From positions 1-64,000 of the forward strand of contig JAFRAH010000016.1 of the NCBI GenBank assembly GCA_017405525.1: a DNA stretch of 64,000 nucleotides, given 5' to 3'. The notes under the pieces were generated by a model that saw nothing but the letters and a program-made list of their open reading frames with translations, did no database searches and was not told where the DNA came from. Source of the stretch: Synergistaceae bacterium. GTDB taxonomy: Bacteria; Synergistota; Synergistia; Synergistales; Aminobacteriaceae. A program made the translations under genes and the position numbers. Each line of letters opens with the position of its first letter. The stretch's first letter is position 1. Positions 1 through 9,084 of the stretch are shown here, piece after piece.

Positions 1-95
1 ACACACCCGGACACATGCCGAACCCGGAAGTTAAGCCTGCGAGCGTTGATGGTACTGTATGGGGTACATATGGGAGAGTAGACCGCTGCCAGTTT
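1..95 (+). rRNA. rrf: 5S ribosomal RNA, 3' part
   Basis: The window opens inside a 5S rRNA. The conserved core ATGCCGAACCCGGAAGTTAAG and the 3' block GGGAGAGTAGACCGCTGCCAG are both readable. The 5' arm lies outside the window, so this is the end of an rRNA operon read on the plus strand. The exact 3' end is uncertain by a few bases. A terminator follows directly. Confidence 0.93.
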
Positions 96-107
96 AGATT
101 ACACAGG

Positions 108-140
108 GAGGAAGCTCATTCGTTGGGTTTCCTCTTTTTT
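108..140 (+). terminator. Terminator of the rRNA operon
   Basis: GAGGAA (108-113) pairs with TTCCTC (129-134), extended by a few weaker pairs, and six T residues follow. It lies just after the 5S rRNA, as expected for an intrinsic terminator. Confidence 0.75.
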
Positions 141-173
141 GTTGTGTAATTACCACAATACCGCACGGCATAG

Positions 174-179
174 TATAAT
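174..179 (+). promoter_or_regulatory. -10 box upstream of the DUF262 gene
   Basis: A perfect TATAAT lies 44 bases before the ATG at 224. No good -35 is visible. The gene therefore probably has its own promoter rather than relying on rRNA read-through. Confidence 0.5.
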
Positions 180-223
180 TTTAATCAATCCCAATCATAT
201 TTGTTCAGCAGGAGAAAGTGAAT

Positions 224-1945
224 ATGTCCAGAAGGCTCAGTGTAAACCAGAAAACAGTTTTTGACCTGTTCTCAGATAAAGGCTCGTTCTTCCTGATACC
301 TGACTACCAGAGACCTTATGCGTGGGAAGAAAATGAATGCGCTACCTTGTGGAATGATATTCACTCCTTTGCCTTCCCCGATAACAACTACTCAAAGTTC
401 GATGAGGAAGATGAATACTTCTTAGGCCCGATCGTAATATTCAAGAATGCTGACAGAAAACTCGAAGTCATTGACGGACAACAACGCCTGACTACATTGA
501 TGCTCCTCCTGCGCGCCTTCCATCAGGCATATGGCACTGATATGCACGACTCAAGATCACTGGCAGTAAAACGCATAATAGAACAATCACTCTGGAAGAC
601 TAACGAATTTCTTGAGCCCGACATGTCCACACTGAAAATAAAATCTGAAATCGCCACAGACACAGACAAATCCGAATTTATGCACATATTGCTGACAGGT
701 GAGGCTTCTTCCGGCTTCAAGAGCAGGTACGCGGCAAATTACAGGTTCTTTCAGGACAAAATAAGCTCGTTCAAGACAAGAACTCCTGATTACTTCTCCT
801 ACCTTCCTACGAGGATTTTAGGGAACTGTATACTCCTTCCGATTGAGGCTGAATCACAAGATACTGCGCTGCGCATATTCTCAACACTCAATGACAGGGG
901 AAAACCTTTATCCGATTCCGACATATTCAAGGCTCAACTGTACAAAGCCTTTGACAGCGAGGGCAAAAAAGACAGCTTCATTACGGAGTGGAAAAAACTC
1001 GAAAATATCTGCGGAAAAATATTCAGCCTTAGTTCAGACAACCCCACAGACGAAATTTTTGCACGCTACATGTACTTTGAGAGAGCCAAAAGAGGCATAA
1101 AGGCATCCACGCTTGAAGGTCTCAGAAAATTTTATGAGGCCGATAATTACAGGCTTCTGCAAAAAGACCATAAGCAGACTTTCTCCAACCTGATGCTACT
1201 TGCCGAGTTCTGGAATGACATCGCCAATCAGGACAGGACTAGGTTCTCTGAAAGGGTATTGCGCAGGCTATTCGTCCTGAATTACGCACCTAACCGCATG
1301 TGGGCGTATATTGCCTCAGTCTACTTCATGCAGAACAAAGACTCTTCTGGCCTCCTTGATGACGAGAAATTTTTCACGTTCCTCAACAGGATTACAGCAT
1401 TCATTTGGGCTTTCACCATTCTGCATAACGGCGTTAACCTCCTCCGCACCCCAGTGTTCGCCGAAATGCTCAACATCGTGAACGGCAGGGAGGTTTCCTT
1501 CAGTGAGTTCACCTTCAACGCTTCAGAGCTGGAAAACGCACTCAGCATTTACAGATTCTCCAACAACAGGCCAATCACAAGGTCAATGCTTGCTTGGTTT
1601 GCATTCTCTGATGATGAGCAGGAACTACTTGACATTGAGACGGTGCTTGAGATTGAGCACATTTACGCAAGGAACAGACTGCCACTTCCGGGAAATATCG
1701 AGGCTCTTGGGAACAAATCACTGCTGGAAAAGAAAATCAATATTCGCGCTTCTGACTACAGGTTTCAGGACAAAGCACGCTACTATCTTGAACGAGTTCC
1801 CGGAAAGCCAGGCACTAAGGTTCATGAGCTTCAAGTACTCGCAATAACAATGCAGGACTTCACAGAGCACGACATAGAACAGCGCACAGAGAAAATCATC
1901 AGCCGCTTCATCGACTTCATCAGAGATAACGGCCTCGCAAAATAA
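224..1945 (+). CDS. DUF262/DUF1524 (GmrSD-like) nuclease-type protein
   Basis: This 573-aa protein has the two-domain layout of GmrSD-type proteins, several of which are modification-dependent restriction enzymes. The N-terminal DUF262 domain carries the DYQRPY motif and a DGQQR motif at about residues 84-88, the ParB-like nucleotide-binding signature. The C-terminal DUF1524 domain has an HNH-like signature: IEHI with the histidine near residue 479 and LGNKSLL with the asparagine near 497. I chose ATG 224 because AGGAG at 210-214 sits 9 bases upstream; the GTG at 218 is too close. Both domains are in one chain, and no second restriction subunit is adjacent. A role in anti-phage restriction is inferred from the family. 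Confidence 0.85.
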   Translation: MSRRLSVNQKTVFDLFSDKGSFFLIPDYQRPYAWEENECATLWNDIHSFAFPDNNYSKFDEEDEYFLGPIVIFKNADRKLEVIDGQQRLTTLMLLLRAFHQAYGTDMHDSRSLAVKRIIEQSLWKTNEFLEPDMSTLKIKSEIATDTDKSEFMHILLTGEASSGFKSRYAANYRFFQDKISSFKTRTPDYFSYLPTRILGNCILLPIEAESQDTALRIFSTLNDRGKPLSDSDIFKAQLYKAFDSEGKKDSFITEWKKLENICGKIFSLSSDNPTDEIFARYMYFERAKRGIKASTLEGLRKFYEADNYRLLQKDHKQTFSNLMLLAEFWNDIANQDRTRFSERVLRRLFVLNYAPNRMWAYIASVYFMQNKDSSGLLDDEKFFTFLNRITAFIWAFTILHNGVNLLRTPVFAEMLNIVNGREVSFSEFTFNASELENALSIYRFSNNRPITRSMLAWFAFSDDEQELLDIETVLEIEHIYARNRLPLPGNIEALGNKSLLEKKINIRASDYRFQDKARYYLERVPGKPGTKVHELQVLAITMQDFTEHDIEQRTEKIISRFIDFIRDNGLAK

Positions 1946-1972
1946 ATCCCCAACCACATAAAGCAATCCTGA

Positions 1973-1978
1973 TATAAT
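1973..1978 (+). promoter_or_regulatory. Extended -10 box upstream of mgtC-like gene
   Basis: TGATATAAT lies about 40 bases before the start at 2018 and just after the previous stop. This extended -10 form recurs before several genes in the window. Confidence 0.5.
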
Positions 1979-2017
1979 TTCGCCTTAATACAAACTTTCA
2001 GGAGATGATTCTTTCAC

Positions 2018-2749
2018 ATGGCCAACCCCTTCCTTAATGACCCCATCGCCCAGGCACTAGGCACTTGGTCAACCGGCATCAATGTATATTCAGTTCTCTT
2101 CCGCATATTCCTCGTTGTCATACTCGCTTCAATCATAGGCTGTGAGCGTTCAAGCAAGAGACATTCCGCAGGTCTCCGAACGTTCATCATCGTGTCAATG
2201 GCCTCCGCTGTCTCAGCAATGATTGACGTGTGCATAATCTCCATCACTGAGCACGGTATAGCCATCCTCTCGGCGGCATCTGCTGTCTCGGTCGCAATGA
2301 TGAGCGGGAACTCAATACTCTTCAGCTCACGCAGCCAGATCAAGGGCATCACTACGTCCGCAGGTCTATGGGCTTGCGGGATTATCGGGCTCTCTGCAGG
2401 CGGCGGGCTCTACACCATCACGCTAATATCGTTCGTTGCCCTCATCATGTGCATCTCACAGCTCCCGTTAATCGAGGCCATCCTCAAGGACAGGTCAAAT
2501 CACTTCGAGGTTCACCTTGAGCTCAAGAACAGCTACAACCTTCAGGACTTCGTTACGACCATCAGGAAGCTCGGCCTCAAGATTGACGACATAGAGTCCA
2601 ACCCTGCGTACTCAAACTCAGGGTTAAGCGTCTATTCCGTCTCAATGACAATCAGCGAACGGGACTTCAAGCGTTACAAGAAACACAAGGATATTGTCGA
2701 GGCTTTGAGGTCGCTTGATTATATTCACCATATCGAGGAAATGAGCTAA
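2018..2749 (+). CDS. MgtC/SapB family membrane protein
   Basis: A 243-aa inner-membrane protein. The N-terminal half has about four hydrophobic helices with the family motif IGCERSSKRHSAGLRT (residues 44-59), matching the MgtC consensus GxERxxxxxxAGLRTH. The C-terminal 90 residues form a soluble domain like the ACT-like tail of longer MgtC proteins. MgtC proteins are linked to magnesium limitation and to modulation of the F-type ATPase in other bacteria; the role here is inferred. SD AGGAG at 2000-2004 precedes the ATG with long spacing. It is upstream of ilvE on the same strand, with a gap of about 40 bases. Confidence 0.85.
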   Translation: MANPFLNDPIAQALGTWSTGINVYSVLFRIFLVVILASIIGCERSSKRHSAGLRTFIIVSMASAVSAMIDVCIISITEHGIAILSAASAVSVAMMSGNSILFSSRSQIKGITTSAGLWACGIIGLSAGGGLYTITLISFVALIMCISQLPLIEAILKDRSNHFEVHLELKNSYNLQDFVTTIRKLGLKIDDIESNPAYSNSGLSVYSVSMTISERDFKRYKKHKDIVEALRSLDYIHHIEEMS

Positions 2750-2787
2750 AATAGCATATTCCACAACAAAGGAGAAAAGTCTTTACT

Positions 2788-3852
2788 ATGCAGATAAGCA
2801 TCACAAGGAATCCGAATCCCGGAAAAATGCCCCCGGAGAATGAACTGGGGTTCGGAAAAATCTTCAGCGACCACATGTTCATCATGGACTACACCGACTC
2901 GGAGAAATGGCACAACGCAAGAATACTCCCCTACGGCCCAATACCCCTAATGCCTTCAGGGGACGGAATACAGTACGCCAATACAGTGTTCGAGGGAATG
3001 AAGGCTTATAGGTGGGCTGACGGGTCAATACACCTCTTCAGGCCCATGGAGAACGCAAAGCGCATCAACGTATCAGCCGAACGAATTGGCCTCCCTGAAG
3101 TCCCTAATGACATGTTCCTTGAGGCAGTCCGTGAGCTCGTGAAAATCGACTCGTCATGGGTACCGTCAAGCGAGGGCACTTCACTCTACATCAGGCCGTT
3201 CATCTTCGCCACTGATGAGGAGCTTGCACTTCACGGAATACACAAGGCTATATTCATGGTCATACTTTCACCGAGCGCAAGCTACTTCGCTGAAGGTATC
3301 AAGCCCGTGAAGATCATGCTTGAGACTGAGGACGTGAGGGCAGTCAGGGGCGGAACTGGCTACACGAAATGCGGCGGGAACTATGCGGCCTCAAACAGGG
3401 CTGGAGACAGGGCACTCGCTAAAGGATACTCACAGGTTCTCTGGCTTGACGGCGTTCACAGGAAATACATCGAGGAAGTCGGCGCAATGAACGTAATGTT
3501 CAAGATTAACGGAACTGTAGTTACCCCCACGCTGGAGAACGGCTCAATTCTCGGAGGCATCACCCGCAAGTCATGCCTTGAGCTCCTGAGACACTGGGGA
3601 GTTCCGGCAGAAGAGAGGCTGCTTAGCGTTGATGAGCTCATGGGCGCGGCAGAGAACGGGCAGCTTGAGGAGGCTTTCGGGACTGGTACGGCGGCGGTAA
3701 TCTCACCGATTGGCGAGCTCTTCTACAACAACAAGAAGTACACGGTGAACGGCTTCAAGATTGGCGAGACGGCACAGAGGCTCTACGATGAGCTTACGGG
3801 GATTCAGTGGGGCAAGAAACCCGACCCGTTCGGATGGACTGAATGCGTGTAA
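2788..3852 (+). CDS. ilvE: Branched-chain amino acid aminotransferase
   Basis: A 354-aa PLP enzyme of fold type IV that interconverts Leu/Ile/Val and their 2-oxo acids in the cytoplasm. The length and motifs fit the longer type II IlvE group: EGMKAYRW in the N-terminal part, GTGYTKCGGNYAAS carrying the lysine region, and YIEEVGAMNVMF, where the glutamate follows the PLP site. The C-terminal GTGTAAVISPIG loop is also present. AAAGGAG lies 13 bases before the ATG. The 3' end overlaps ispE by 10 bases, so the two genes are probably translated in a coupled manner. Confidence 0.93.
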   Translation: MQISITRNPNPGKMPPENELGFGKIFSDHMFIMDYTDSEKWHNARILPYGPIPLMPSGDGIQYANTVFEGMKAYRWADGSIHLFRPMENAKRINVSAERIGLPEVPNDMFLEAVRELVKIDSSWVPSSEGTSLYIRPFIFATDEELALHGIHKAIFMVILSPSASYFAEGIKPVKIMLETEDVRAVRGGTGYTKCGGNYAASNRAGDRALAKGYSQVLWLDGVHRKYIEEVGAMNVMFKINGTVVTPTLENGSILGGITRKSCLELLRHWGVPAEERLLSVDELMGAAENGQLEEAFGTGTAAVISPIGELFYNNKKYTVNGFKIGETAQRLYDELTGIQWGKKPDPFGWTECV

Positions 3853-4631
3853 TCCTCCCTACTTTCGCGAAAATAAACCTCACCCTCCGCGTCATCAACA
3901 AGAGACCGGACGGCTATCATAATCTTGTCTCGACGTTCCTCAAGATACCGTCAGGGGATGTACTCTATATCTCGGAGTCAACGGCAGGAATAGACATAGT
4001 GAACGCGAATATCCCCCTCAAGGGCGAAAATATCGTGTCTAAGGCTCTCAGGGTAGCGCGCGAGGAAGGGTTCAGGATCCCCCCGCTGAACGTGAAGATA
4101 CACAAGAGCATTCCCCCCGGTTCTGGCTTGGGTGCAGGCTCAGGGAATGCCGCGGCATTGCTCCAGCTTCTTGGCGCGGAGAAAGTTGCGGCAAAAGTCG
4201 GAGCTGATGTTCCGTTCCTGTGTTCGGGGCATAATATCGCGCTGGTTTCGGGGATCGGCGACCGTATCGAGAGCGTGAAGGAGCATGAGCCTCACGGGGT
4301 TATAGCGATACCTGACTGGCAGACTGACACAAAGTCAGCATACCAAGAGCTTGATGAGCTGGGCTATCAGGTTGACACTATGCTTGCACGGACTGAGCAG
4401 AGGGATATGTACCACGCCAATGCAGGCCGCAAGGTTGGGCTTCTCCCGAATGACTTCCTGAAGGTACTACTGAAGGATTACCCGAAGTACAACGAGCTCT
4501 TTGCGATGTTCGAGAGGGCTGGAGCTGATGCTTGGGGGGTGTCGGGGTCTGGGAGTTCGGCGTTTGCGGTGCTGAACAAGCCGACAGTGTTTGAGTGGCC
4601 GGATTACATCAAGCACGTACTGTATTTCTAG
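3843..4631 (+). CDS. ispE: 4-diphosphocytidyl-2-C-methyl-D-erythritol kinase
   Basis: A 262-aa GHMP kinase of the MEP isoprenoid pathway that phosphorylates CDP-methylerythritol. The N-terminus FAKINLTLRV..RPDGYH is the IspE signature. The ATP loop PPGSGLGAGSGNAAA lies near residues 91-105, and the C-terminal GVSGSGSSAF glycine motif is present. At 262 aa it is slightly shorter than E. coli IspE (283 aa) but complete. The ATG lies within the last codons of ilvE (ATGCGTGTAA), with no SD of its own, pointing to coupling. A hairpin terminator follows. Confidence 0.95.
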   Translation: MRVILPTFAKINLTLRVINKRPDGYHNLVSTFLKIPSGDVLYISESTAGIDIVNANIPLKGENIVSKALRVAREEGFRIPPLNVKIHKSIPPGSGLGAGSGNAAALLQLLGAEKVAAKVGADVPFLCSGHNIALVSGIGDRIESVKEHEPHGVIAIPDWQTDTKSAYQELDELGYQVDTMLARTEQRDMYHANAGRKVGLLPNDFLKVLLKDYPKYNELFAMFERAGADAWGVSGSGSSAFAVLNKPTVFEWPDYIKHVLYF

Positions 4632-4633
4632 GA

Positions 4634-5596
4634 TTAAGATTGTTCCTCCTGAGGCTTCAGGGGGAATTTTTTTGTACCTTGTCCCTTCTTGAACATGCCC
4701 CGCAAAGAACGGAAACATAATATAGAGACACCGACCAATCTCCAAAAGCAACAAGAGAGCAGTCTTATAGGGAACTCTTCAAGCCTCTCTGTGATTTTCC
4801 TGTCTTCCTTGCTGTTGTCGTAAAGATACACGTTGAAGTATTCAGGCTTCAGGTTGTTTTTTGCCACGTAAACGTTAAGGAGTCTTTCGGCCATGAATGC
4901 AAACACTCTCTTCTGGTAGGGGCTGTAATTCTGGTATGGCACTTCCTTTTCCGCCTCGGACAAAACAGAGAACAACCACCCGCAATAATTCTCGAAGTCC
5001 TCATACTTCATCACGAACATGCAGTAAAGGGAAATCTTGTTGTTCAGCTCCATAATCCTGATAAAGCTGTCGTAGTAGTCCGGGAATTTCTCCTTGATGA
5101 TTCTCTTGAGGGTTCGGTAATCCTTTCCGTGATGACACCTCCAGTAATGAAGGTCAATAGGAAGGCCAAGACACACTTTCTTTGCGAGAATGATTTTCCC
5201 GGCCTCAAGTATTCTTGTTACTTTTGCGGCGTTTACCCTGTAGTCCTTGATTGCGCTGGCTGGCTTACTGATGATGTCCCTCAAAATCCTGCGCTCATCA
5301 AATGCGAAAAACCTCCTGTAGTGAGTCCAGCCTACATATTTCACGTCAGGGTATAATTTCTTGAGGTTCTTCCACGTCCAGTATAGAGCCGTCAATTCTG
5401 AGTATGAAGGATTTTTGCCGCTGATGTTGTCGCAGGGGTGGCCGTCAAGTTCGTTGTCCCCCTGAATGTGAAGGTCTGTGTCTGATACTGCCTTGCCTGC
5501 CTGAATTGGGAACATGATCCCGTCTTCTGTGTAGGGTATCCCCAAAGAGTCATAGTAACATACAAGCATCTTCAGCGGAGAATTATCCGGCATCAT
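4634..5596 (-). CDS. DUF4422 glycosyltransferase
   Basis: A 320-aa protein of the DUF4422 family, putative glycosyltransferases found in capsule and exopolysaccharide loci. Supporting motifs are the early IQAGKAVS and DNISGKNPSYSELTALYWTWKN stretches and VGWTHYRRFF, the family hallmark. The C-terminus has a hydrophobic patch (LLSCCFWRLVGVSILCF) that may contact the membrane. I place the start at the ATGATG pair at 5596, preceded by AAAGGA. A longer frame to 5644 lacks an SD. It is a lone glycosyltransferase; other glycan genes are scattered over the window. Confidence 0.85.
   Translation of the reverse strand: MMPDNSPLKMLVCYYDSLGIPYTEDGIMFPIQAGKAVSDTDLHIQGDNELDGHPCDNISGKNPSYSELTALYWTWKNLKKLYPDVKYVGWTHYRRFFAFDERRILRDIISKPASAIKDYRVNAAKVTRILEAGKIILAKKVCLGLPIDLHYWRCHHGKDYRTLKRIIKEKFPDYYDSFIRIMELNNKISLYCMFVMKYEDFENYCGWLFSVLSEAEKEVPYQNYSPYQKRVFAFMAERLLNVYVAKNNLKPEYFNVYLYDNSKEDRKITERLEEFPIRLLSCCFWRLVGVSILCFRSLRGMFKKGQGTKKFPLKPQEEQS
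4643..4673 (+). terminator. Terminator after ispE
   Basis: TTCCTCCTGA (4643-4652) pairs with the complementary stretch at 4657-4666, closing a four-base loop, followed by seven T residues. The stem lies inside the 3' coding end of the convergent DUF4422 gene, so coding sequence and terminator are shared. Confidence 0.8.
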
Positions 5597-5627
5597 CAAT
5601 ATTTCCTTTCCCGCAAGTCTTTGTGCT

Positions 5628-5633
5628 ATTATA
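5628..5633 (-). promoter_or_regulatory. -10 box for the DUF4422 gene
   Basis: Perfect TATAAT on the minus strand (plus-strand ATTATA), 32 bases before the ATG at 5596. It sits in the short divergent gap with the ABC transporter operon, so both promoters must overlap here. Confidence 0.5.
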
Positions 5634-5669
5634 CCCCAATCCAACGCATTTTTTCAGGAGGTGTCAGTC

Positions 5670-6662
5670 ATGATAAGGCTGAATAATATCTTCGTGAAGT
5701 TCGGGGATTTCGAGGCTCTTCATGATATTAACGTTCACGTAAAGGAAGGGGAGTTCTTCACGTTCCTGGGACCTTCAGGCTGCGGGAAGACCACTACCCT
5801 CCGAACTATTACCGGGTTCATTGAGCCGTCAGCAGGAAGTGTCTTCATGGCCGGGAATGACATCACACACGTACCCATCGAGAAACGAAACATCGGCATC
5901 GTGTTTCAGTCCTACGCGCTGTTCCCAACTATGACGGTCTATGACAACATAGCTTTCGGCCTCAAGATAAAGAAGCTCAGCAAGTCCGAGATTGACTCAA
6001 AGGTCAGGACTATAGCCGCAAAGGTTGACCTCTCAGATGAACAGCTCGCCAAAGCCGTAAGCCAACTCTCAGGTGGCCAGCAGCAACGTGTAGCCATTGC
6101 TCGCGCACTCGTTACCAGCCCCGCAATAATCTGCATGGATGAGCCGCTCAGCAACCTTGACGCGAAACTCAGGGTACAGCTCCGAAATGAGCTCAAGAAG
6201 ATGCAGAGGGAGTTCGGCATTACGACAATCTACGTTACTCACGACCAAGAGGAAGCATTGACGCTCTCGGACTGCATAGCCGTCTTCAACAAGGGTAGAA
6301 TTGAGCAGACCGGCAACCCCAACGACATATACAACCATTCAGCCACTGAGTTTGTCGCCAACTTCATCGGGGACATCAACAGGCTTGAAGGGCAGATCAC
6401 CTCAACGCTTGGCCTTGACGGGGGCAAAAACCACTTCATCAGGCTCGAACGTATACATGTGGAACGTGAAGGCTCTTCAGGGTTTGAGGGCATCATTGAG
6501 AGCCAGGAATATTACGGGCTCTACATCAAGTACTACATCAATGCTGGAGGCCAGACCCTCAAGGTCATCGAGAAGAACGACGGCGTGAACATCTACAGCC
6601 CCGGCGAGAACGTCAGGGTAATCATCCGTCCTGAAGACATAATGTCATACCCGAAGGAGTGA
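5670..6662 (+). CDS. ABC transporter ATPase (PotA/FbpC type)
   Basis: A 330-aa ATPase of the CUT1/PotA/FbpC group, energising import of a small solute such as ferric iron, polyamine or thiamine; the substrate is not evident. Walker A is [10 protein letters not shown] (about 34-43), the signature is LSGGQQQR, and Walker B is [12 protein letters not shown]. The switch His lies in YVTHDQEEA. After residue ~240 comes a regulatory TOBE-like domain. ATG 5670 is used because AGGAGG lies 8 bases upstream. It is followed after 5 bases by the permease gene. No periplasmic binding protein lies nearby. Confidence 0.9.
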   Translation: MIRLNNIFVKFGDFEALHDINVHVKEGEFFTFLGPSGCGKTTTLRTITGFIEPSAGSVFMAGNDITHVPIEKRNIGIVFQSYALFPTMTVYDNIAFGLKIKKLSKSEIDSKVRTIAAKVDLSDEQLAKAVSQLSGGQQQRVAIARALVTSPAIICMDEPLSNLDAKLRVQLRNELKKMQREFGITTIYVTHDQEEALTLSDCIAVFNKGRIEQTGNPNDIYNHSATEFVANFIGDINRLEGQITSTLGLDGGKNHFIRLERIHVEREGSSGFEGIIESQEYYGLYIKYYINAGGQTLKVIEKNDGVNIYSPGENVRVIIRPEDIMSYPKE

Positions 6663-6667
6663 GCACC

Positions 6668-8548
6668 ATGCAGAAAACTCACTCACTGGATGCCGGGCTT
6701 ATCGCTAAGGTATTTGGGCTCGTCCTCTTCCTGTATTTGTTCCTGGGGTTCATGGTTCTTCCCTGCCTCAACACACTAACCTCAATCTTCACGACAAAGA
6801 ACGCTCAAGGCAACATTGACCCCTGGGCCGTCATCAAGTTCTTCATGGCCGGGACAATGCCCCTGTTCGTGTGGAACTCCCTGAAATTGGCCGTTGCTCT
6901 CGTTATCACCGTTAATGTTGTAGGTATCAGTATCGTCCTCCTTACTGAGTATTTCGACATCAAGGGCGCGAATATCCTCCGAATGGGCTACATGACAACG
7001 CTGATATATTCGGGGGTTGCTCTGGTTACGGGGTATCAGTTCCTCTACGACACTAACGGGATGATGACTACATGGCTTGCGCAGATTTTCCCGCACATGA
7101 ACAGGCAGTGGTTCTCCGGGTTCAACGCCGTATTGTTCACTATGACCTTTGCGTGCACGTCGAATCATGCCCTCTTCCTCCGCAACGCAATTCGTGGCAT
7201 CGACTACAATACCGTTGAGGCCGCGCGCAACCTGGGGGCAAGTCCCTTCAGGGTTCTCTTCAGCGTGGTGATGCCCACACTACTGCCGACCCTGTTCTCG
7301 TTGACGGTAATGACCTTCATCACGGGCTTGTGCGCAATGTCAGCTCCGACACTCTTGGGCTACAACTCCATCAACCCCGAAATAGTCAGGCTTGCAGGCT
7401 CAAGCGGTGCTGATGAGTCATTCCCGCAGGCAAGGGCGGCATTACTCAGCGTAATTCTGGCCATGTTCACGGTTATATTGTTGAGCATCCTCAACCACTA
7501 CGAACGGAAGGGACATTATCTCTCGGTCTCAAAGACAAAGGCAAAGCTCGTAAAGCAGAAAATCACTAATCCTGCCTGGAATATAGCGGCTCATGTCTAC
7601 GCTTATGTTCTCTTCGTGATATACATGATTCCTGTGGTGATGATAGTTCTGTTCTCGTTCCAGAATTACCCGGCAATACGCTCAAAGATGCTCAACTTCA
7701 CGGACTGGACGCTCGTCAACTACTTCGGCACCCAGAACTACGAGTACATGACCTCACGCGGAAGGTTACGCACAAGAATCGGCTCAATCTCCGGCGTGTT
7801 CTCGAACTCTGACGCTGTCGGGGGTATAAGGCTGTCGTTCGTGATGTCGGCAGTTGCGGCGGCTCTTGCGTGCGTTATCGTGGTCTTGGCGGTGTCGTAT
7901 ATCTTCCGTCATCGCAACAAGATGCGCGCTGTCGTAACTGAAAGCTGCCTGTTGTTTCCTTGGCTTCTCCCGACTATACTTATCTGCTACTCCTTCCGAA
8001 TATTCTTCAACCGTGAAGTCTGGTACGTCTTCGGCCAGAATCTTTATTGGCGCGAAAATGTCAGGTTCCTTATCGTCATGGCCTACACCGTAACGAAACT
8101 GCCTTTTGCCCTGAGAATGATCAAGGCGGCGTTCTATGCTATTGATGACGAGCTGGAGGAGGCCGCGAAAAATCTCGGTGCTTCCCCTGTATACACGTTC
8201 CTGAAGGTCAAGCTCCCGATAATCCTTCCGAGTGTCCTTGCTGTCTTTGCCCTGAACTTCAACGCACTGTTCACCGAGTACGACATGGGGGCGACGTTCC
8301 AGTCATCTTATGGCAAGACCTACGCAATGGTCATCCAGAACATGACGATGGAGGAAGGCAGGGAAGGCTACAACGTCAATGCTTCAGGCCGTCGTTGTGC
8401 GTCTACGGTGTTCATCATGGTGGTGTCGGGAATAATCCTGTACCTCGTGTATGGTGTGGGAGCGCGGGACTTGGGCGAGAGGCTTGAGGCACGCAAGAGG
8501 TGGCGGCAACGATGGGCAAAACTCACTGGGAAGATTCGGAGTTCCTGA
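6668..8548 (+). CDS. ABC transporter permease with two fused transmembrane halves (FbpB type)
   Basis: A 626-aa inner-membrane permease with two BPD_transp_1 domains in one chain, about 12 helices, as in FbpB-like iron permeases. Each half has an EAA loop that docks the ATPase: EAARNLGASPFRVLFSVVMP near residues 180-200 and EAAKNLGASPVYTFLKVKLP near 498-517. AAGGAG 7 bases before ATG 6668 supports this start over the GTG at 6659. It pairs with the upstream ATPase. The absence of a binding-protein gene leaves the substrate open. The 3' end overlaps the ankyrin gene by 37 bases. Confidence 0.9.
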   Translation: MQKTHSLDAGLIAKVFGLVLFLYLFLGFMVLPCLNTLTSIFTTKNAQGNIDPWAVIKFFMAGTMPLFVWNSLKLAVALVITVNVVGISIVLLTEYFDIKGANILRMGYMTTLIYSGVALVTGYQFLYDTNGMMTTWLAQIFPHMNRQWFSGFNAVLFTMTFACTSNHALFLRNAIRGIDYNTVEAARNLGASPFRVLFSVVMPTLLPTLFSLTVMTFITGLCAMSAPTLLGYNSINPEIVRLAGSSGADESFPQARAALLSVILAMFTVILLSILNHYERKGHYLSVSKTKAKLVKQKITNPAWNIAAHVYAYVLFVIYMIPVVMIVLFSFQNYPAIRSKMLNFTDWTLVNYFGTQNYEYMTSRGRLRTRIGSISGVFSNSDAVGGIRLSFVMSAVAAALACVIVVLAVSYIFRHRNKMRAVVTESCLLFPWLLPTILICYSFRIFFNREVWYVFGQNLYWRENVRFLIVMAYTVTKLPFALRMIKAAFYAIDDELEEAAKNLGASPVYTFLKVKLPIILPSVLAVFALNFNALFTEYDMGATFQSSYGKTYAMVIQNMTMEEGREGYNVNASGRRCASTVFIMVVSGIILYLVYGVGARDLGERLEARKRWRQRWAKLTGKIRSS

Positions 8549-8985
8549 CACTCTGTGAGTCAGACGATACCGCCAAAATTGAGGAGGCCCTGAACAACGG
8601 TGCAAACGTCAACGCAAGGGATGAGGACGGCAATACGGCTCTTCACTGGGAGTACAGGGGAGATGTTGCGAGGGTTCTCCTTGAGCATGGGGCTGATGTG
8701 AACGCTAAGAACAATGACGGTTCGAGTGTCCTGCGTTGTGCGACAAGCCCTGAAGTCCTAGATCTCCTCATTGAGTACGGCGCGGATGTTGACGCTAGGG
8801 ACGACTCAGGAATGACGGCCTTGCACTGGGCAGCGATTCAGGGCTATGCTGCCTTTGTGGAGGCTCTGGCTGTGAGCTCGGACGTGAACGCTAAGGACAA
8901 TTACGGCAATACCCCTTTGGATTATGCCGCGGGCCCGGAGATTGAGGATCTTCTCGTGATACTTGGGGCCCGGCGTGAAAGGTAG
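8512..8985 (+). CDS. Ankyrin-repeat protein
   Basis: A 157-aa protein made almost wholly of ankyrin repeats: DGNTALHW, LLEHGADVNAKNNDGSS, LIEYGADVDARDDSGMTALHWAA and DVNAKDNYGNTPLDYAA mark at least four units. There is no signal peptide or membrane segment, so it is probably a cytoplasmic protein-binding module. I prefer ATG 8512 (weak AGAGG upstream); a GTG at 8500 is possible. The start lies inside the 3' end of the permease gene in another frame, so it belongs to the transporter transcript, possibly as a partner or regulator. The partner is unknown. Confidence 0.8.
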   Translation: MGKTHWEDSEFLTLCESDDTAKIEEALNNGANVNARDEDGNTALHWEYRGDVARVLLEHGADVNAKNNDGSSVLRCATSPEVLDLLIEYGADVDARDDSGMTALHWAAIQGYAAFVEALAVSSDVNAKDNYGNTPLDYAAGPEIEDLLVILGARRER

Positions 8986-8998
8986 AGTTTTCACCCTC

Positions 8999-9036
8999 AA
9001 TCCTCCCTGAGAAATGGCAGGGGGGATTTGTTTTTT
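8999..9036 (+). terminator. Terminator after the ABC transporter/ankyrin operon
   Basis: An 11-bp stem (8999-9009 with 9018-9028) is followed by a T-rich run to 9036. It closes the unit starting at 5670. Confidence 0.85.
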
Positions 9037-9084
9037 CCCCATGTGCTAAAATTTTTCCACAACAAATTTTCAGGAGGTAATGCC

